Below are positions 7,941 to 16,506 of a stretch of DNA of 64,000 nucleotides, in pieces. Where the stretch lies: the NCBI RefSeq assembly GCF_025753795.1, contig NZ_JAOWPS010000006.1:1-64000 (forward strand), written 5' to 3'. Source of the DNA: Mesorhizobium sp. YC-39 (GTDB lineage: Bacteria; Pseudomonadota; Alphaproteobacteria; Rhizobiales; Rhizobiaceae). How positions within the stretch are numbered: position 1 is the stretch's first letter; every line of letters starts with the position of its first letter. Both the position numbers and the translations under genes were made by a program. The notes beneath the pieces are model-generated. The model saw nothing but the letters and a program-made list of their open reading frames with translations, was not told the origin of the DNA and searched no databases.

Positions 7941-9371
7941 ATGTCGTTCAAAGTCGCCATCATCGGCCGGCCTAACGTCGGCAAATCGACCCTTTTCAAT
8001 CGGCTGGTGGGAAGGAAGCTGGCGCTTGTCGACGACACGCCGGGCGTCACCCGTGATCGCCGTGTCCATGCGGCAAAACTCTACGATCTGCATTTCGACG
8101 TCATCGACACCGCCGGTTTCGAGGACGCCGGTGCCTCGACGCTGCCCGGCCGCATGCGCGTCCAGACCGAGATCGCCATCCACGAGGCCGACCTGATCTT
8201 CTTCACCGTCGATGCCAAGTCCGGCCTGCTGCCCGACGACCGGACCTTTGCCGAGATCGTCCGGAAATCTGGCAAGCCGGTGGTGCTGGTTGCCAACAAG
8301 GCAGAGGCAAAGGGCGCGCAAGGCGGCATGCTGGAAGCCTGGGAGCTTGGGCTCGGCGAACCGATCCCGGTCTCGGCCGAGCACGGCCAGGGCCTGCCGG
8401 ACCTGCGCGACGCGGTGATCGCGGCGCTTGGCGAGGCACGCGCCTTCGGCGAGGACGAGGACGGCGAAGACGAGGAGATCGCCGCCAGCGAGGTGCTGAT
8501 CGGCGAGGACATCGCCGATCCCGACGCCGAACCGGCCTATGACGACACCAAGCCGATGCGCATTGCCGTCGTCGGCCGTCCGAACGCCGGCAAGTCGACG
8601 CTTATCAATGCGCTGATCGGCGAGGAGCGGCTTTTGACCGGGCCGGAAGCCGGTATCACCCGCGATTCCATCTCCGTCGACTGGGACTGGCGCGGCCGGC
8701 GGGTGAAACTGTTCGACACCGCCGGCATGCGCCGCAAGGCCAGGATACACGAAAAGCTGGAAGTGATGTCGGTGCAGGACGGCTTGCGCGCCATCCGTTT
8801 CGCCGAGATCGTCATCATCGTGCTCGACGCCACCATTCCCTTCGAGAAACAGGATCTGCAAATCGCCGACCTGATCATCCGCGAGGGCCGCGCCCCAGTG
8901 ATCGCCTTCAACAAATGGGACCTGATCGACCGCCCCCAGGAGTTGCTGGCGGAGTTGCGCGAGAAGACGGAGCGGCTGCTGCCGCAGGCGCGCGGCATCC
9001 AGGCGGTGCCGGTCTCGGCCGAGACCGGGCGCGGCCTCGACAAATTGATGGATGCCGTCATCAGGACGCACAAGGTCTGGAACAGTCGCGTCTCGACCGG
9101 CAAGCTCAACCGCTGGCTGGAAGGCATATTGGCGCATCATCCGCCGCCCGCCGTCGCCGGCCGCCGCCTGAAGGTCAAATACGTCACCCAGGCCAAGACG
9201 CGGCCGCCGGGCTTCGTTGTCCAATGCTCGCGGCCCGACGCGATGCCGCAATCCTATGTCCGCTATCTCTCGAACAGCCTGCGCGAGGCCTTCGACATGC
9301 CCGGCGTGCCGATCCGCATCGCCTTGCGCACCTCGGACAATCCGTTCGCCGGCAGGGCCAAGAAGCGCTAG
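7941..9371 (+). CDS. der: Ribosome-associated GTPase Der (EngA)
   Basis: A 476-residue protein with the tandem GTPase domains unique to Der. The first P-loop is GRPNVGKST (residues 8-16), and the second is GRPNAGKST (about residue 212). G3 motifs are DTAGFED and DTAGMRR, and G4 motifs are NKAE and NKWD. An acidic linker (GEDEDGEDEEIAA) joins the two domains. The C-terminal KH-like domain carries the signature LKVKYVTQAKTRPPGFVVQCSR. Der is essential for maturation of the 50S ribosomal subunit. It forms a probable operon with the preceding YfgM-like gene. Confidence 0.97.
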   Translation: MSFKVAIIGRPNVGKSTLFNRLVGRKLALVDDTPGVTRDRRVHAAKLYDLHFDVIDTAGFEDAGASTLPGRMRVQTEIAIHEADLIFFTVDAKSGLLPDDRTFAEIVRKSGKPVVLVANKAEAKGAQGGMLEAWELGLGEPIPVSAEHGQGLPDLRDAVIAALGEARAFGEDEDGEDEEIAASEVLIGEDIADPDAEPAYDDTKPMRIAVVGRPNAGKSTLINALIGEERLLTGPEAGITRDSISVDWDWRGRRVKLFDTAGMRRKARIHEKLEVMSVQDGLRAIRFAEIVIIVLDATIPFEKQDLQIADLIIREGRAPVIAFNKWDLIDRPQELLAELREKTERLLPQARGIQAVPVSAETGRGLDKLMDAVIRTHKVWNSRVSTGKLNRWLEGILAHHPPPAVAGRRLKVKYVTQAKTRPPGFVVQCSRPDAMPQSYVRYLSNSLREAFDMPGVPIRIALRTSDNPFAGRAKKR

Positions 9372-9389
9372 CGGCAGCGCTCCGGCGCC

Positions 9390-9797
9390 ATGGTCATGCG
9401 CGTCTGGAGCGGGCGCTTCACCGATCGCCACGGCAACCGCCTGTTTCTCCGGTTATGCAGCGCGCTTAGCGCGCTTGCCTTTGTGCTGCTTTGGCTGCTG
9501 GTTCTGCTCGCCTCCGGGCAACCGGCGCTGATGTGGGCGCTTCCGATCGCGCTGGTCTTTGCTGGCATCTGCGTTTCGGCCTGGCACGGCGTCGCCTATA
9601 CAGAGCTTGCCACGCTTGCTGGTGCCGGACATGTCGGAACCGCACTCAGCCTTGCCAACAGCTGCGTTTTCGTCGGCTTTTTCCTGGTGCCGGCAGCCAT
9701 TCCGGGTCTGGTGGTTCTCTGGTCGTGGTCGGGTGTATGGCTGGCGGCGGCCGTCTGCGCATTGATCGCCTGGCCGGTTTTTCTTCGGCCGAGCTGA
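9390..9797 (+). pseudogene. C-terminal remnant of an MFS transporter
   Basis: This open frame of 135 residues begins with RVWSGRFTDRHGNR, the MFS cytoplasmic loop motif that in a full protein lies between helices 8 and 9. About four hydrophobic helices follow, ending WSGVWLAAAVCALIAWPVFL. The first two thirds of a transporter are missing: the frame starts 18 bases after der, which occupies the upstream DNA. No good ribosome binding site is visible. It is best read as the 3' end of a gene lost by deletion or rearrangement, although translation of a four-helix fragment cannot be excluded. Confidence 0.7.
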
Positions 9798-9889
9798 ATT
9801 TCCGGCCTGGTTGGGCGGCGCAAAGACGTCTCGTTTCGGATCAACATTAAAAAAACACGATCGACCCCGTTAACGCCCCATCAAGGTTA

Positions 9890-11239
9890 ATGCATCATTG
9901 TTCCTCTCCAGTGGGGTCCGTGGCGTTTCTGGAGAGTTCCGTGCATCGACGTGTTGTGAAGCGGCTGGTCGCCGCCGCCGGTGAGAAAAGACGTTCACTC
10001 CTATCTCCGTCCATTGTTGGTCTGTGCATTCGGGTCGGCTTTCCCCGGAGTTCTGTGCATCGACGTGTCTTGAAGCGGCTTCTCGCCGCCGCCGGCGAGA
10101 AGAAGCGTTCCTTCCTGTCTCCTCTGGTCATTGGGCTTGGCATCTGGGTTGGTTTTCCCAATGTCATTGCTTACCAGGACATGACGAGCCTGGTTTCCGG
10201 CCTCGAAGCGCCGAACGCCCGCTGGAACGCCTTTGTCGAAAAATCCGTCGCCGGTTCGGTTCATGCCGCCGAGATGCCTTTTCTTGATTCCGACACCACC
10301 GGTTCGATCTCGGGTTCAGGCGTCCGCTTGCCCGGCATTGGGGCTGTGTCGTTTCGCGGCAAGGGCAGCGCAGCCAGCACGACACCCGACGAGGATCGCG
10401 TCATGCGTGCCGACAAGAAGGGCCGCATCATCCAGGTCTCGCCAGTGGCGCCGCCGAAGCACTTCAATGCCGGCTCGATCTTCGAGCGCACCTCCTCGCT
10501 GCTTCGCCCGAGCATGGACAGCGGCCTGAAGATGGCCTTCGCCAAGCCCGAGATCAAAGGCAAGGAGATCGAGATCGCCGCCGCATTCCACACGCGCGTC
10601 GACAAGAAGCCCGATCCCGCCATGCCGGCCATGCTTGCGGCGCTGGTCAACAACGATCACCCCGATGTGCTGGCGACCGCCTATGCATCGGCCGCACCAG
10701 ACTATGCGCAGGCCTCGCCCTTCGAGGCCTTGCTGCAGGACGAGAAGCCGAACAATGGTCGCTTCATTCCGCCGATGACCAAGGGCGACCATTCCTGGAT
10801 GCAGAACCCGTTGCCGGCGAGTGTCTTCTCCAAGCCGGAGCAGACATGCCTTGCCAACGGCATCTATTTCGAGGCGCGCGGCGAGAGCGTGCGCGGCCAG
10901 GCCGCCGTCGCCCAGGTCATCCTCAACCGCGTCCGCAATCCCGCCTATCCGAATTCGATCTGCGGTGTCGTCTACCAGAACGACAAATGGTTCAATCGTT
11001 GCCAGTTCTCCTTCGCTTGCGACGGCAGGAAGAAGCGCATCGAGAGCCCCGCCAACTACAAGATCGCCCAGGACGTCGCCATGGCGGTCACCGCCGGCAA
11101 GATCTTCATCCCGGAAGTGGGATCGTCGACCCATTACTACGCCAATTATGTCAATCCGGGCTGGGCGCGGGCGATGAAAAGAATGACGAAGATCGGCCTG
11201 CATATCTTCTACCGCACCTATGGCGGCGGCTGGAGCTGA
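9890..11239 (+). CDS. SleB-like cell wall hydrolase
   Basis: A protein of up to 449 residues. The C-terminal domain, from about residue 315, matches the cell wall hydrolase family (Hydrolase_2, SleB-like): QTCLANGIYFEARGESVRGQ with the expected catalytic Glu, then AAVAQVILNRVRNPAYPNSICGVVYQN and CQFSFACDG. The middle is low-complexity. The N-terminal 90 residues contain two copies of a basic segment followed by a membrane-like helix (SSVHRRVVKRLVAAAGEKRR and SSVHRRVLKRLLAAAGEKKR), produced by a 114-base tandem duplication. The true start is therefore uncertain; a downstream start within the second copy would leave one anchor. Predicted to act on peptidoglycan. Confidence 0.82.
   Translation: MHHCSSPVGSVAFLESSVHRRVVKRLVAAAGEKRRSLLSPSIVGLCIRVGFPRSSVHRRVLKRLLAAAGEKKRSFLSPLVIGLGIWVGFPNVIAYQDMTSLVSGLEAPNARWNAFVEKSVAGSVHAAEMPFLDSDTTGSISGSGVRLPGIGAVSFRGKGSAASTTPDEDRVMRADKKGRIIQVSPVAPPKHFNAGSIFERTSSLLRPSMDSGLKMAFAKPEIKGKEIEIAAAFHTRVDKKPDPAMPAMLAALVNNDHPDVLATAYASAAPDYAQASPFEALLQDEKPNNGRFIPPMTKGDHSWMQNPLPASVFSKPEQTCLANGIYFEARGESVRGQAAVAQVILNRVRNPAYPNSICGVVYQNDKWFNRCQFSFACDGRKKRIESPANYKIAQDVAMAVTAGKIFIPEVGSSTHYYANYVNPGWARAMKRMTKIGLHIFYRTYGGGWS
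9934..10161 (+). repeat. 114-base tandem duplication in the cell wall hydrolase gene
   Basis: Two imperfect direct copies, about 9934-10047 and 10048-10161, with a period of exactly 114 bases (38 codons) so the frame is kept. The clearest matching block is GTGCATCGACGTGT, at 9941 and again at 10055. The copies differ at scattered positions, many of them silent, which suggests an old duplication kept under some constraint. Confidence 0.88.
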
Positions 11240-11470
11240 GCGCCCTGGGCGCGGCCAATCGAAGGGCCATCGCCGGAGGGATTCGGCCGTCGCGCGCCAG
11301 AGACAATGTCGGGCACGATGTCGCACCTTGACAAGCCATTGATTTAAATACGAAAAATACTTCAGGCCGAAGTTCTGCCCGTGGCTTGACGGAGACAGAC
11401 CCTCTAACTATGTTGCCGGCGACTTTACAAGCGGACGGACGGCGACGGTCTGACCGGGCAGGGGGGTTCG

Positions 11471-11869
11471 ATGGCCGACAAGAATGGGCCACACGGAACC
11501 GGAGAAACCGGCCGCGGCAAGCAGCATGAAGCCGACATCCGCGACGACGATCTTGAGCGCCGCCGGCGCGACCTTGAAGCATCGCTAGCGTCAAGGCGGC
11601 CGGACCGGCTCGAGGGGAAAGACGACGCGAAAGCGGGCAGTGCGGCCGGATACGGCCAGGCACTCAAACTGTCCAGCGAGTTCATCGCCGGGATAGTGGT
11701 GGGTGCGGCTCTCGGCTGGTTTGTCGATCGCCTGGCGGGAATGTCGCCATGGGGTCTGATAGTCGGCCTGCTGCTCGGCTTCGGCGCCGGCGTGCTCAAC
11801 GTCCTGCGTTCCGCGGGGCTGGTGGCGCAATTCGGACAGGGCGAGAAACCGCGCGATCCGAAAGAATGA
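11471..11869 (+). CDS. atpI: ATP synthase protein I (AtpI/AtpZ-like)
   Basis: A 132-residue protein with a charged N-terminal half and two C-terminal membrane helices (FIAGIVVGAALGWFVDRLAG and WGLIVGLLLGFGAGVLNVL), the AtpI arrangement. It is the first gene of the F0 operon. AtpI helps assemble the c-ring or supply magnesium and is not part of the finished enzyme. A G-rich stretch (CAGGGGGG) precedes the ATG. A 72-base gap separates it from atpB. The 231 bases upstream, 11240-11470, contain no gene and probably hold the operon promoter. Confidence 0.9.
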   Translation: MADKNGPHGTGETGRGKQHEADIRDDDLERRRRDLEASLASRRPDRLEGKDDAKAGSAAGYGQALKLSSEFIAGIVVGAALGWFVDRLAGMSPWGLIVGLLLGFGAGVLNVLRSAGLVAQFGQGEKPRDPKE

Positions 11870-11940
11870 ATGAAGGCGCCGCTGGCCGGCGCGATGAACG
11901 GGACAGTAAAGTCGCGCGCGGCTGTGATGGGGATTATTAA

Positions 11941-12699
11941 GTGGCTGCTGACAAGGTCGATCCGATCCACCAGTTCCATATCGTCAAGCTGATTCCGATC
12001 AACATCGGCGGCTATGATTTGTCCTTCACCAATTCGGCGCTCTTCATGGTCGCCACCGTTGCCGTTGCATCGGCGTTCCTCTACCTCACGACGTCGAGCC
12101 GCAGCCTTATTCCCACCCGTCTTCAGTCGATCTCCGAAATGGCCTACGAATTCGTCGGCAACATGCTGAGGGATGCGGCCGGAACGCAAGGCATGAAGTT
12201 CTTCCCCTTCGTGTTTTCGCTGTTCATGTTCGTGCTCGTCGCCAATCTGCTTGGCCTTTTCCCGTATTTCTTCACCGTCACCAGCCACATCATCGTCACC
12301 TTCGGTCTCGCCGCGCTGGTGATCGGAACCGTCGTCGTCTATGGCTTCATGAAGCACGGCCTGGGTTTCCTGAAGCTGTTCGTGCCGCATGGCGTTCCCG
12401 TCTACCTTTTGCCACTGGTAGTGCTAATCGAGGTGATTTCCTTCGTATCGCGTCCGGTTAGCCTCTCGGTTCGTCTGTTCGCCAACATGCTGGCCGGCCA
12501 CATCACGCTGAAGGTGTTCTCCGGCTTTGTCGTCAGCCTGAGCGCGCTGGGCGCGGTCGGCGTCGCCGGCTCGGTCCTGCCCTTGGCGATGGCGGTGGCG
12601 CTGACGGCACTGGAGTTGCTGGTCGCCTTCCTGCAGGCCTACGTCTTTGCCGTGCTGACCTGCATGTATCTGAACGACGCCCTGCATCCCGGGCACTGA
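11941..12699 (+). CDS. atpB: ATP synthase F0 subunit a
   Basis: A 252-residue subunit a of the F0 sector, which forms the proton half-channels against the c-ring. Multiple membrane helices are visible. The essential Arg lies at about residue 178 in LSVRLFANMLAGH, followed by the conserved LELLVAFLQAYVFAVLTCMYLNDA near the C-terminus. The gene starts with GTG at 11941. It is followed by atpE after 82 bases. Confidence 0.97.
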   Translation: MAADKVDPIHQFHIVKLIPINIGGYDLSFTNSALFMVATVAVASAFLYLTTSSRSLIPTRLQSISEMAYEFVGNMLRDAAGTQGMKFFPFVFSLFMFVLVANLLGLFPYFFTVTSHIIVTFGLAALVIGTVVVYGFMKHGLGFLKLFVPHGVPVYLLPLVVLIEVISFVSRPVSLSVRLFANMLAGHITLKVFSGFVVSLSALGAVGVAGSVLPLAMAVALTALELLVAFLQAYVFAVLTCMYLNDALHPGH

Positions 12700-12781
12700 T
12701 CAAGAGTTTCCGGCCCAAGCGTTTCGACATTGCCGCCGGATGGAATTGCAACGGAATTTTAGATCCAAAGGAGTTGAACAC

Positions 12782-13006
12782 ATGGAAGCAGAAGCAGCAA
12801 AGTACATCGGCGCCGGCATCGCGTGCCTCGGCATGGGTGGCGCGGGCATTGGCCTCGGCAACATCTTCGGCAGCTATCTGTCGGGCGCGCTGCGCAACCC
12901 GTCGGCTGCGGATGGCCAGTTCGGCCGCCTGATTTTCGGCTTCGCCGTGACCGAAGCTCTGGGCATCTTCTCCCTTCTCATCGCGCTTCTGGCCCTGTTC
13001 GGCTGA
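12782..13006 (+). CDS. atpE: ATP synthase F0 subunit c
   Basis: A 74-residue hairpin protein with two glycine- and alanine-rich helices joined by the polar loop RNPSAADG. The proton-carrying carboxylate is Glu58 in FAVTEALGIF. An AAAGGAG ribosome binding site precedes the ATG at 12782; an upstream in-frame ATG at 12740 would give an untypical extension and is rejected. Subunit c forms the rotating ring of F0. Confidence 0.97.
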   Translation: MEAEAAKYIGAGIACLGMGGAGIGLGNIFGSYLSGALRNPSAADGQFGRLIFGFAVTEALGIFSLLIALLALFG

Positions 13007-13083
13007 GCCCATGTTCGGCTAACATTGGGAATTGGACGGGCCGGCTGCAAGCCTGCGGCAGGCCTGATATCAGGGGATAGTCC

Positions 13084-13683
13084 ATGTTCGTGACATCTGC
13101 GTTTGCAGAAGAGGCCGCGCCCGCCGTCGAAGGTGGCCATACCGGGACGGAAGGCGATACGCATTCCAGCACCGGCGTGCCCGCCGAGGCGCACGGCGTG
13201 TTCCCGCCATTCGATCCGGCGACTTTCCCGTCGCAGCTTCTGTGGTTGGCGATCACTTTCGGGCTGTTCTACCTGTTCCTGAAGAAGGTGGTGATGCCGC
13301 GCGTCGGTGGCATCATCGATGTGCGCAATGACCGGATCACACAGGATCTCGATCATGCTGCCAGGCTGAAGGGCGAGGCCGACGCCGCGGTTGCCGCCTA
13401 TGAGCAGGAACTGGCGGAAGCCAAGACCAGGGCCAACGCGATCGGCCAGCAGGCCAACGACGCCGCCAAGGCGGAGGCCGAGACCGCCCGCAAGAAGATC
13501 GAGGCAGCGCTCGACCAGAAGCTTGGCGAAGCGGAAGCCCGCATTTCTTCCATCAAGGCCAATGCCATGAAGGAAGTCGGCACGATCGCCGAGGATACTG
13601 CTTCGGCAATCGTCGAGGCGCTGGTCGGCGGCAAGGCCAGCAAGGCCGAGATCGCGGCCGCGGTCAAATCCGTGGCCCGGTGA
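13084..13683 (+). CDS. atpF2: ATP synthase F0 subunit b' (divergent b)
   Basis: A 199-residue subunit b' with a polar, variable N-terminal extension, one membrane helix (about residues 51-67, LLWLAITFGLFYLFLKKVV) and a long helical stalk rich in Ala, Glu, Lys and Arg. Alphaproteobacteria, like chloroplasts, build the peripheral stalk from two different b subunits, and the paired genes here fit that pattern. It lies 10 bases upstream of atpF. Confidence 0.92.
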   Translation: MFVTSAFAEEAAPAVEGGHTGTEGDTHSSTGVPAEAHGVFPPFDPATFPSQLLWLAITFGLFYLFLKKVVMPRVGGIIDVRNDRITQDLDHAARLKGEADAAVAAYEQELAEAKTRANAIGQQANDAAKAEAETARKKIEAALDQKLGEAEARISSIKANAMKEVGTIAEDTASAIVEALVGGKASKAEIAAAVKSVAR

Positions 13684-13693
13684 GGAGCGCATC

Positions 13694-14185
13694 ATGGACG
13701 CCACATCTCTCGCAACGCTTTGGGCCACGGTTGCCCTGGTCATTTTCCTGGCCATTGCCATCTACATCAAGGTACCGGGCCTGATCGCCAAGGCGCTCGA
13801 TGCTCGCGCCGCCAAGATCAGCGCCGAGCTTGAGGATGCGCGCCGGCTGCGCGAGGAGGCCCAGCAACTGCTTGGCCAATACCAGAAGAAGCGCAAGGAA
13901 GCCGAGCAGGAGGCCGCCGACATCGTCGCCGCCGCCAAGCGCGAGGCCGACATGCTTGCCGCCGAGGCGCACAAGAAGACCGAGGATTATGTCATCAGGC
14001 GCACCGCGCTTGCCGAGCAGAAGATCGGTCAGGCCGAGCGTGAGGCGATCGGCGAAGTGCGCGCCAGCGCCGTTGACATTGCTGTCGAGGCTGCCCGCAC
14101 CTTGCTTGCCGCCAAGACGGACGCCAAGGCTGGTGCGGACCTGTTCAAGGCTGCGCTGCAGGACGTGAAGGCAAAGTTGAACTGA
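13694..14185 (+). CDS. atpF: ATP synthase F0 subunit b
   Basis: A 163-residue subunit b: one N-terminal membrane helix (about residues 8-25, TLWATVALVIFLAIAIYI) followed by the right-handed coiled-coil stalk. The region YQKKRKEAEQEAADIVAAAK is typical of the dimer-forming part. It forms the peripheral stalk with b' and holds F1 (subunits encoded elsewhere) against rotation. It is the last gene of the F0 operon, followed by a terminator at 14211-14240. Confidence 0.94.
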   Translation: MDATSLATLWATVALVIFLAIAIYIKVPGLIAKALDARAAKISAELEDARRLREEAQQLLGQYQKKRKEAEQEAADIVAAAKREADMLAAEAHKKTEDYVIRRTALAEQKIGQAEREAIGEVRASAVDIAVEAARTLLAAKTDAKAGADLFKAALQDVKAKLN

Positions 14186-14210
14186 GTGGCTTCCAGGGCC
14201 GCTAATATGA

Positions 14211-14240
14211 AGCCGCCCGGGCAACTTGGCGGCTTTTTTG
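14211..14240 (+). terminator. Rho-independent terminator of the atp F0 operon
   Basis: AGCCGCC (14211-14217) pairs with GGCGGCT (14228-14234) around a 10-base loop, and the second arm runs into a stretch of T (14234-14239). It lies 25 bases after the atpF stop codon, where the operon should end. Confidence 0.88.
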
Positions 14241-14252
14241 TTATGGCGCGGA

Positions 14253-14407
14253 TAATCTCCCCCTTGAGGGGGAGATGTCGCCAAAGGCGACAGAGGGGGT
14301 CGGGCCGACCGGGCGCGACGCCTTTTGCGGCGAAAAACGAAGCCGGCGCTTCACGCGAGGCTACCCCTCTGGCCTGCCGGCCATCTCCCCCTCAAGGGGG
14401 GAGATTA
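14253..14407. repeat. Bipartite palindromic element, copy 2 (intergenic)
   Basis: A 155-base element between the convergent atpF and rnhB genes, with terminal inverted repeats TAATCTCCCCC and GGGGGGAGATTA. The left half is a 20-base-class palindrome (ATCTCCCCCTTGAGGGGGAGAT type) followed by GTCGCCAAAGGCGAC and AGAGGGGGTC. The right half is the mirror image, with GGCCTGCCGGCC as its small palindrome. The organisation is the same as in the two copies inside glyS. Confidence 0.9.
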
Positions 14408-14425
14408 CGCGCCTAGCCGCTTTCG

Positions 14426-15121
14426 CTACTCCAGGCCCGCTAAGCCCTCTTCCTCCACCACTTCCGTCCCGCCAAGCCGGAACGGGGCGAAGGATACGCG
14501 GTGCAGCCGCGCCACCGGCCCATGCGCCTCGATGGCCGTGCGGTGACGGACTGTCGCATAGCCCATATGGACCTCGAAACCGTAATGCGCGTGATGGCTG
14601 CCGCAGCCGCACATCATGCGGTCGCGCATCACCTTGGCGACGATCGAGGCGGCGGCGATCGACTGCGAGCGCTGGTCGCCCTTGATCAGCGCGCGTCCGG
14701 CGCAGGGCAGGCCAGGCGGCACGTCGCGGCCGTCGGCGAGCGCCAGTTTCGGCTGCACCGGCAGGCCGACCAGGGCGCGGCGCATCGCCTCTAAGCTGGC
14801 CTTGAGGATATTGCTGTCATCGATGCCCTCGGCGCTGACCGAGGCCATCGATACGCCAAAGGCGGAACCAAGGATTCTCGAGAACAGCGCCTCGCGCTGC
14901 AAATGGCTAAGGCGCTTGGAATCGTCGAGACCGTCGGGAATGTTGGCGGGATCGAGCACCACCGCCGCCGCCACGACCGGCCCGGCGAGCGGCCCCCTGC
15001 CGGCCTCGTCCATCCCCGCCACCGGCCACAGGCCTTCGGCCATCGCCTTCGTCTCGAAGGAGAAGTCGGGTCTCTCGACGATTTCAAAGAGAAGCGGAGA
15101 ATCGGAACGCTGGCGAGCCAT
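14426..15121 (-). CDS. rnhB: Ribonuclease HII
   Basis: A 231-residue RNase HII, which cuts RNA in RNA-DNA hybrids and removes single ribonucleotides from DNA. All four catalytic carboxylates are present: Asp38 and Glu39 in GMDEAGRGPLAGP, Asp130 in ALADGRD, and Asp167 in AASIVAKVMRDR. The substrate-sensing GRG is intact. The usual 'YGFxxHxGYxT' motif reads YGFEVHMGYAT. The start is ATG at 15121. The gene converges on the atp operon, with a palindromic element between them. Confidence 0.95.
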   Translation of the reverse strand: MARQRSDSPLLFEIVERPDFSFETKAMAEGLWPVAGMDEAGRGPLAGPVVAAAVVLDPANIPDGLDDSKRLSHLQREALFSRILGSAFGVSMASVSAEGIDDSNILKASLEAMRRALVGLPVQPKLALADGRDVPPGLPCAGRALIKGDQRSQSIAAASIVAKVMRDRMMCGCGSHHAHYGFEVHMGYATVRHRTAIEAHGPVARLHRVSFAPFRLGGTEVVEEEGLAGLE

Positions 15122-15275
15122 GGTGCGGCGAGGTTCGCATCAGCTCCGATTCTCCGCAAGCCCCTCCGGGCCGGTGGGGCACCGGACCCGGAGGGCACCG
15201 TCTACAAGCCCGGGGACAGGACAGGCCGGACGGAATTTTTTCGCGTGCCGCCGGTACCGGCGGCACATCACGTCT

Positions 15276-16481
15276 TCAAAGCAGCATCAACTGCTCGGTT
15301 GCCTTGGCGGCCGCGACGAACCGGTCGGTCCTGAGCGACCGCCGCTCGGCATTGAGGCCAAGCCGCTTGGCGGCGATTTCGAAGCGCCGGCCGATCTGCC
15401 AGGCATAGGGACCGGAGCCTTTCATGCGCTTGCCCCATTCCGAATCGTAATCCTTGCCGTCGCGCATCGAGCGGATCAGCGACATGACGTGACGATAGCG
15501 GTCGGGATAGTGGCGCAGCAGCCAGTCCTTGAAGATCGGCGCGACCTCCAGCGGCAAGCGCAGCAGGACATAGCCGGCCTCGCGCGCGCCGGCTGCGTAG
15601 GCCGAATCGAGGATACGTTCCATCTCCTGGTCGGTCAGGCCAGGCACGATCGGCGCGACCATGACCGAGGCGGGAATGCCGGCATCCGAAAGCTGACGGA
15701 TCGCCTCCAGCCGCTTGGTTGGCGTCGACGCGCGGGGTTCCATGGTGCGCGCCAGCATGCGGTCGAGAGTCGTCACCGACAGCGCCACCTTGGCCAGTCC
15801 GCGTTCGGCCATGCGCGCCAGAATGTCGATGTCGCGCGTCACCAGCGCCGATTTGGTGACGATGCCGACCGGATGGCCGCGCGCCTCCAGCACTTCCAGG
15901 ATCTCGCGCATGATCCGGTACTGCTTCTCGATCGGCTGGTAGGGATCGGTGTTGGTGCCGATGGCGATGGTGCGCGGCTGGTAGCCGTCCCTGGACAATT
16001 CCTTGTCGAGCATCCGCGCTGCATCCGGCTTGGCGAACAGCTTCGATTCGAAATCCAGCCCCGGCGACAGGCCCATGAAGGCGTGCGTCGGCCTGGCGAA
16101 GCAGTAGACGCAGCCATGCTCGCAGCCGCGATAGGGGTTGATGGAACGGTCGAAGGAAATATCGGGCGACTCGTTTCGGGTGATGATGGTGCGCGGCCTC
16201 TCGACCTGTACCTCGGTCTTGAAGGGCGGCAGTTCCTCCAGCGAATTCCAGCCGTCGTCGAAGACATGCCGGCTGACCGGCTCGAAGCGGCCGGACGGAT
16301 TGATGCCGGCGGAGCGGCCGCGATTGCGGTCGGGACGCACGCGCATGCCGCTCTGTTCGATCATCGCATTGGCCATCTCGGCTCTTCCGGCTCCGAAGGC
16401 TGCAATGTCCGCACGCACGATCTGTTCCATTTTCGCCCTCTCCCAGGGACTGTCGGCCGGCTGTCGAATCGCTCTGTTCAT
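15276..16481 (-). CDS. PA0069 family radical SAM protein (SplB-like)
   Basis: A protein of about 401 residues with the radical SAM cluster motif CxxxCxxC at Cys120, Cys124 and Cys127 in RGCEHGCVYCFARP. It has the NPSGRFEP and DRSINPYRGC blocks typical of the PA0069/Rv2578c family, which is grouped with spore photoproduct lyase-like proteins (COG1533). The reaction is unknown; relatives are often annotated as DNA repair photolyases by similarity only. Internal starts at 16430 (preceded by GGGAGAGG) or 16376 are possible. A LexA-type box lies 26-40 bases upstream of the 16481 start, shared with the divergent glycosyltransferase. Confidence 0.88.
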   Translation of the reverse strand: MNRAIRQPADSPWERAKMEQIVRADIAAFGAGRAEMANAMIEQSGMRVRPDRNRGRSAGINPSGRFEPVSRHVFDDGWNSLEELPPFKTEVQVERPRTIITRNESPDISFDRSINPYRGCEHGCVYCFARPTHAFMGLSPGLDFESKLFAKPDAARMLDKELSRDGYQPRTIAIGTNTDPYQPIEKQYRIMREILEVLEARGHPVGIVTKSALVTRDIDILARMAERGLAKVALSVTTLDRMLARTMEPRASTPTKRLEAIRQLSDAGIPASVMVAPIVPGLTDQEMERILDSAYAAGAREAGYVLLRLPLEVAPIFKDWLLRHYPDRYRHVMSLIRSMRDGKDYDSEWGKRMKGSGPYAWQIGRRFEIAAKRLGLNAERRSLRTDRFVAAAKATEQLMLL

Positions 16482-16506
16482 GAAATTATTCCTATTTCAC
16501 CAAATA

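Noticed and set aside
7170..9431. Long antisense open frame (over 700 codons) opposite the TPR gene and der
   Set aside because: It lies wholly opposite two firmly identified genes, shows no family motifs, and long antisense frames are expected in DNA of this GC content.
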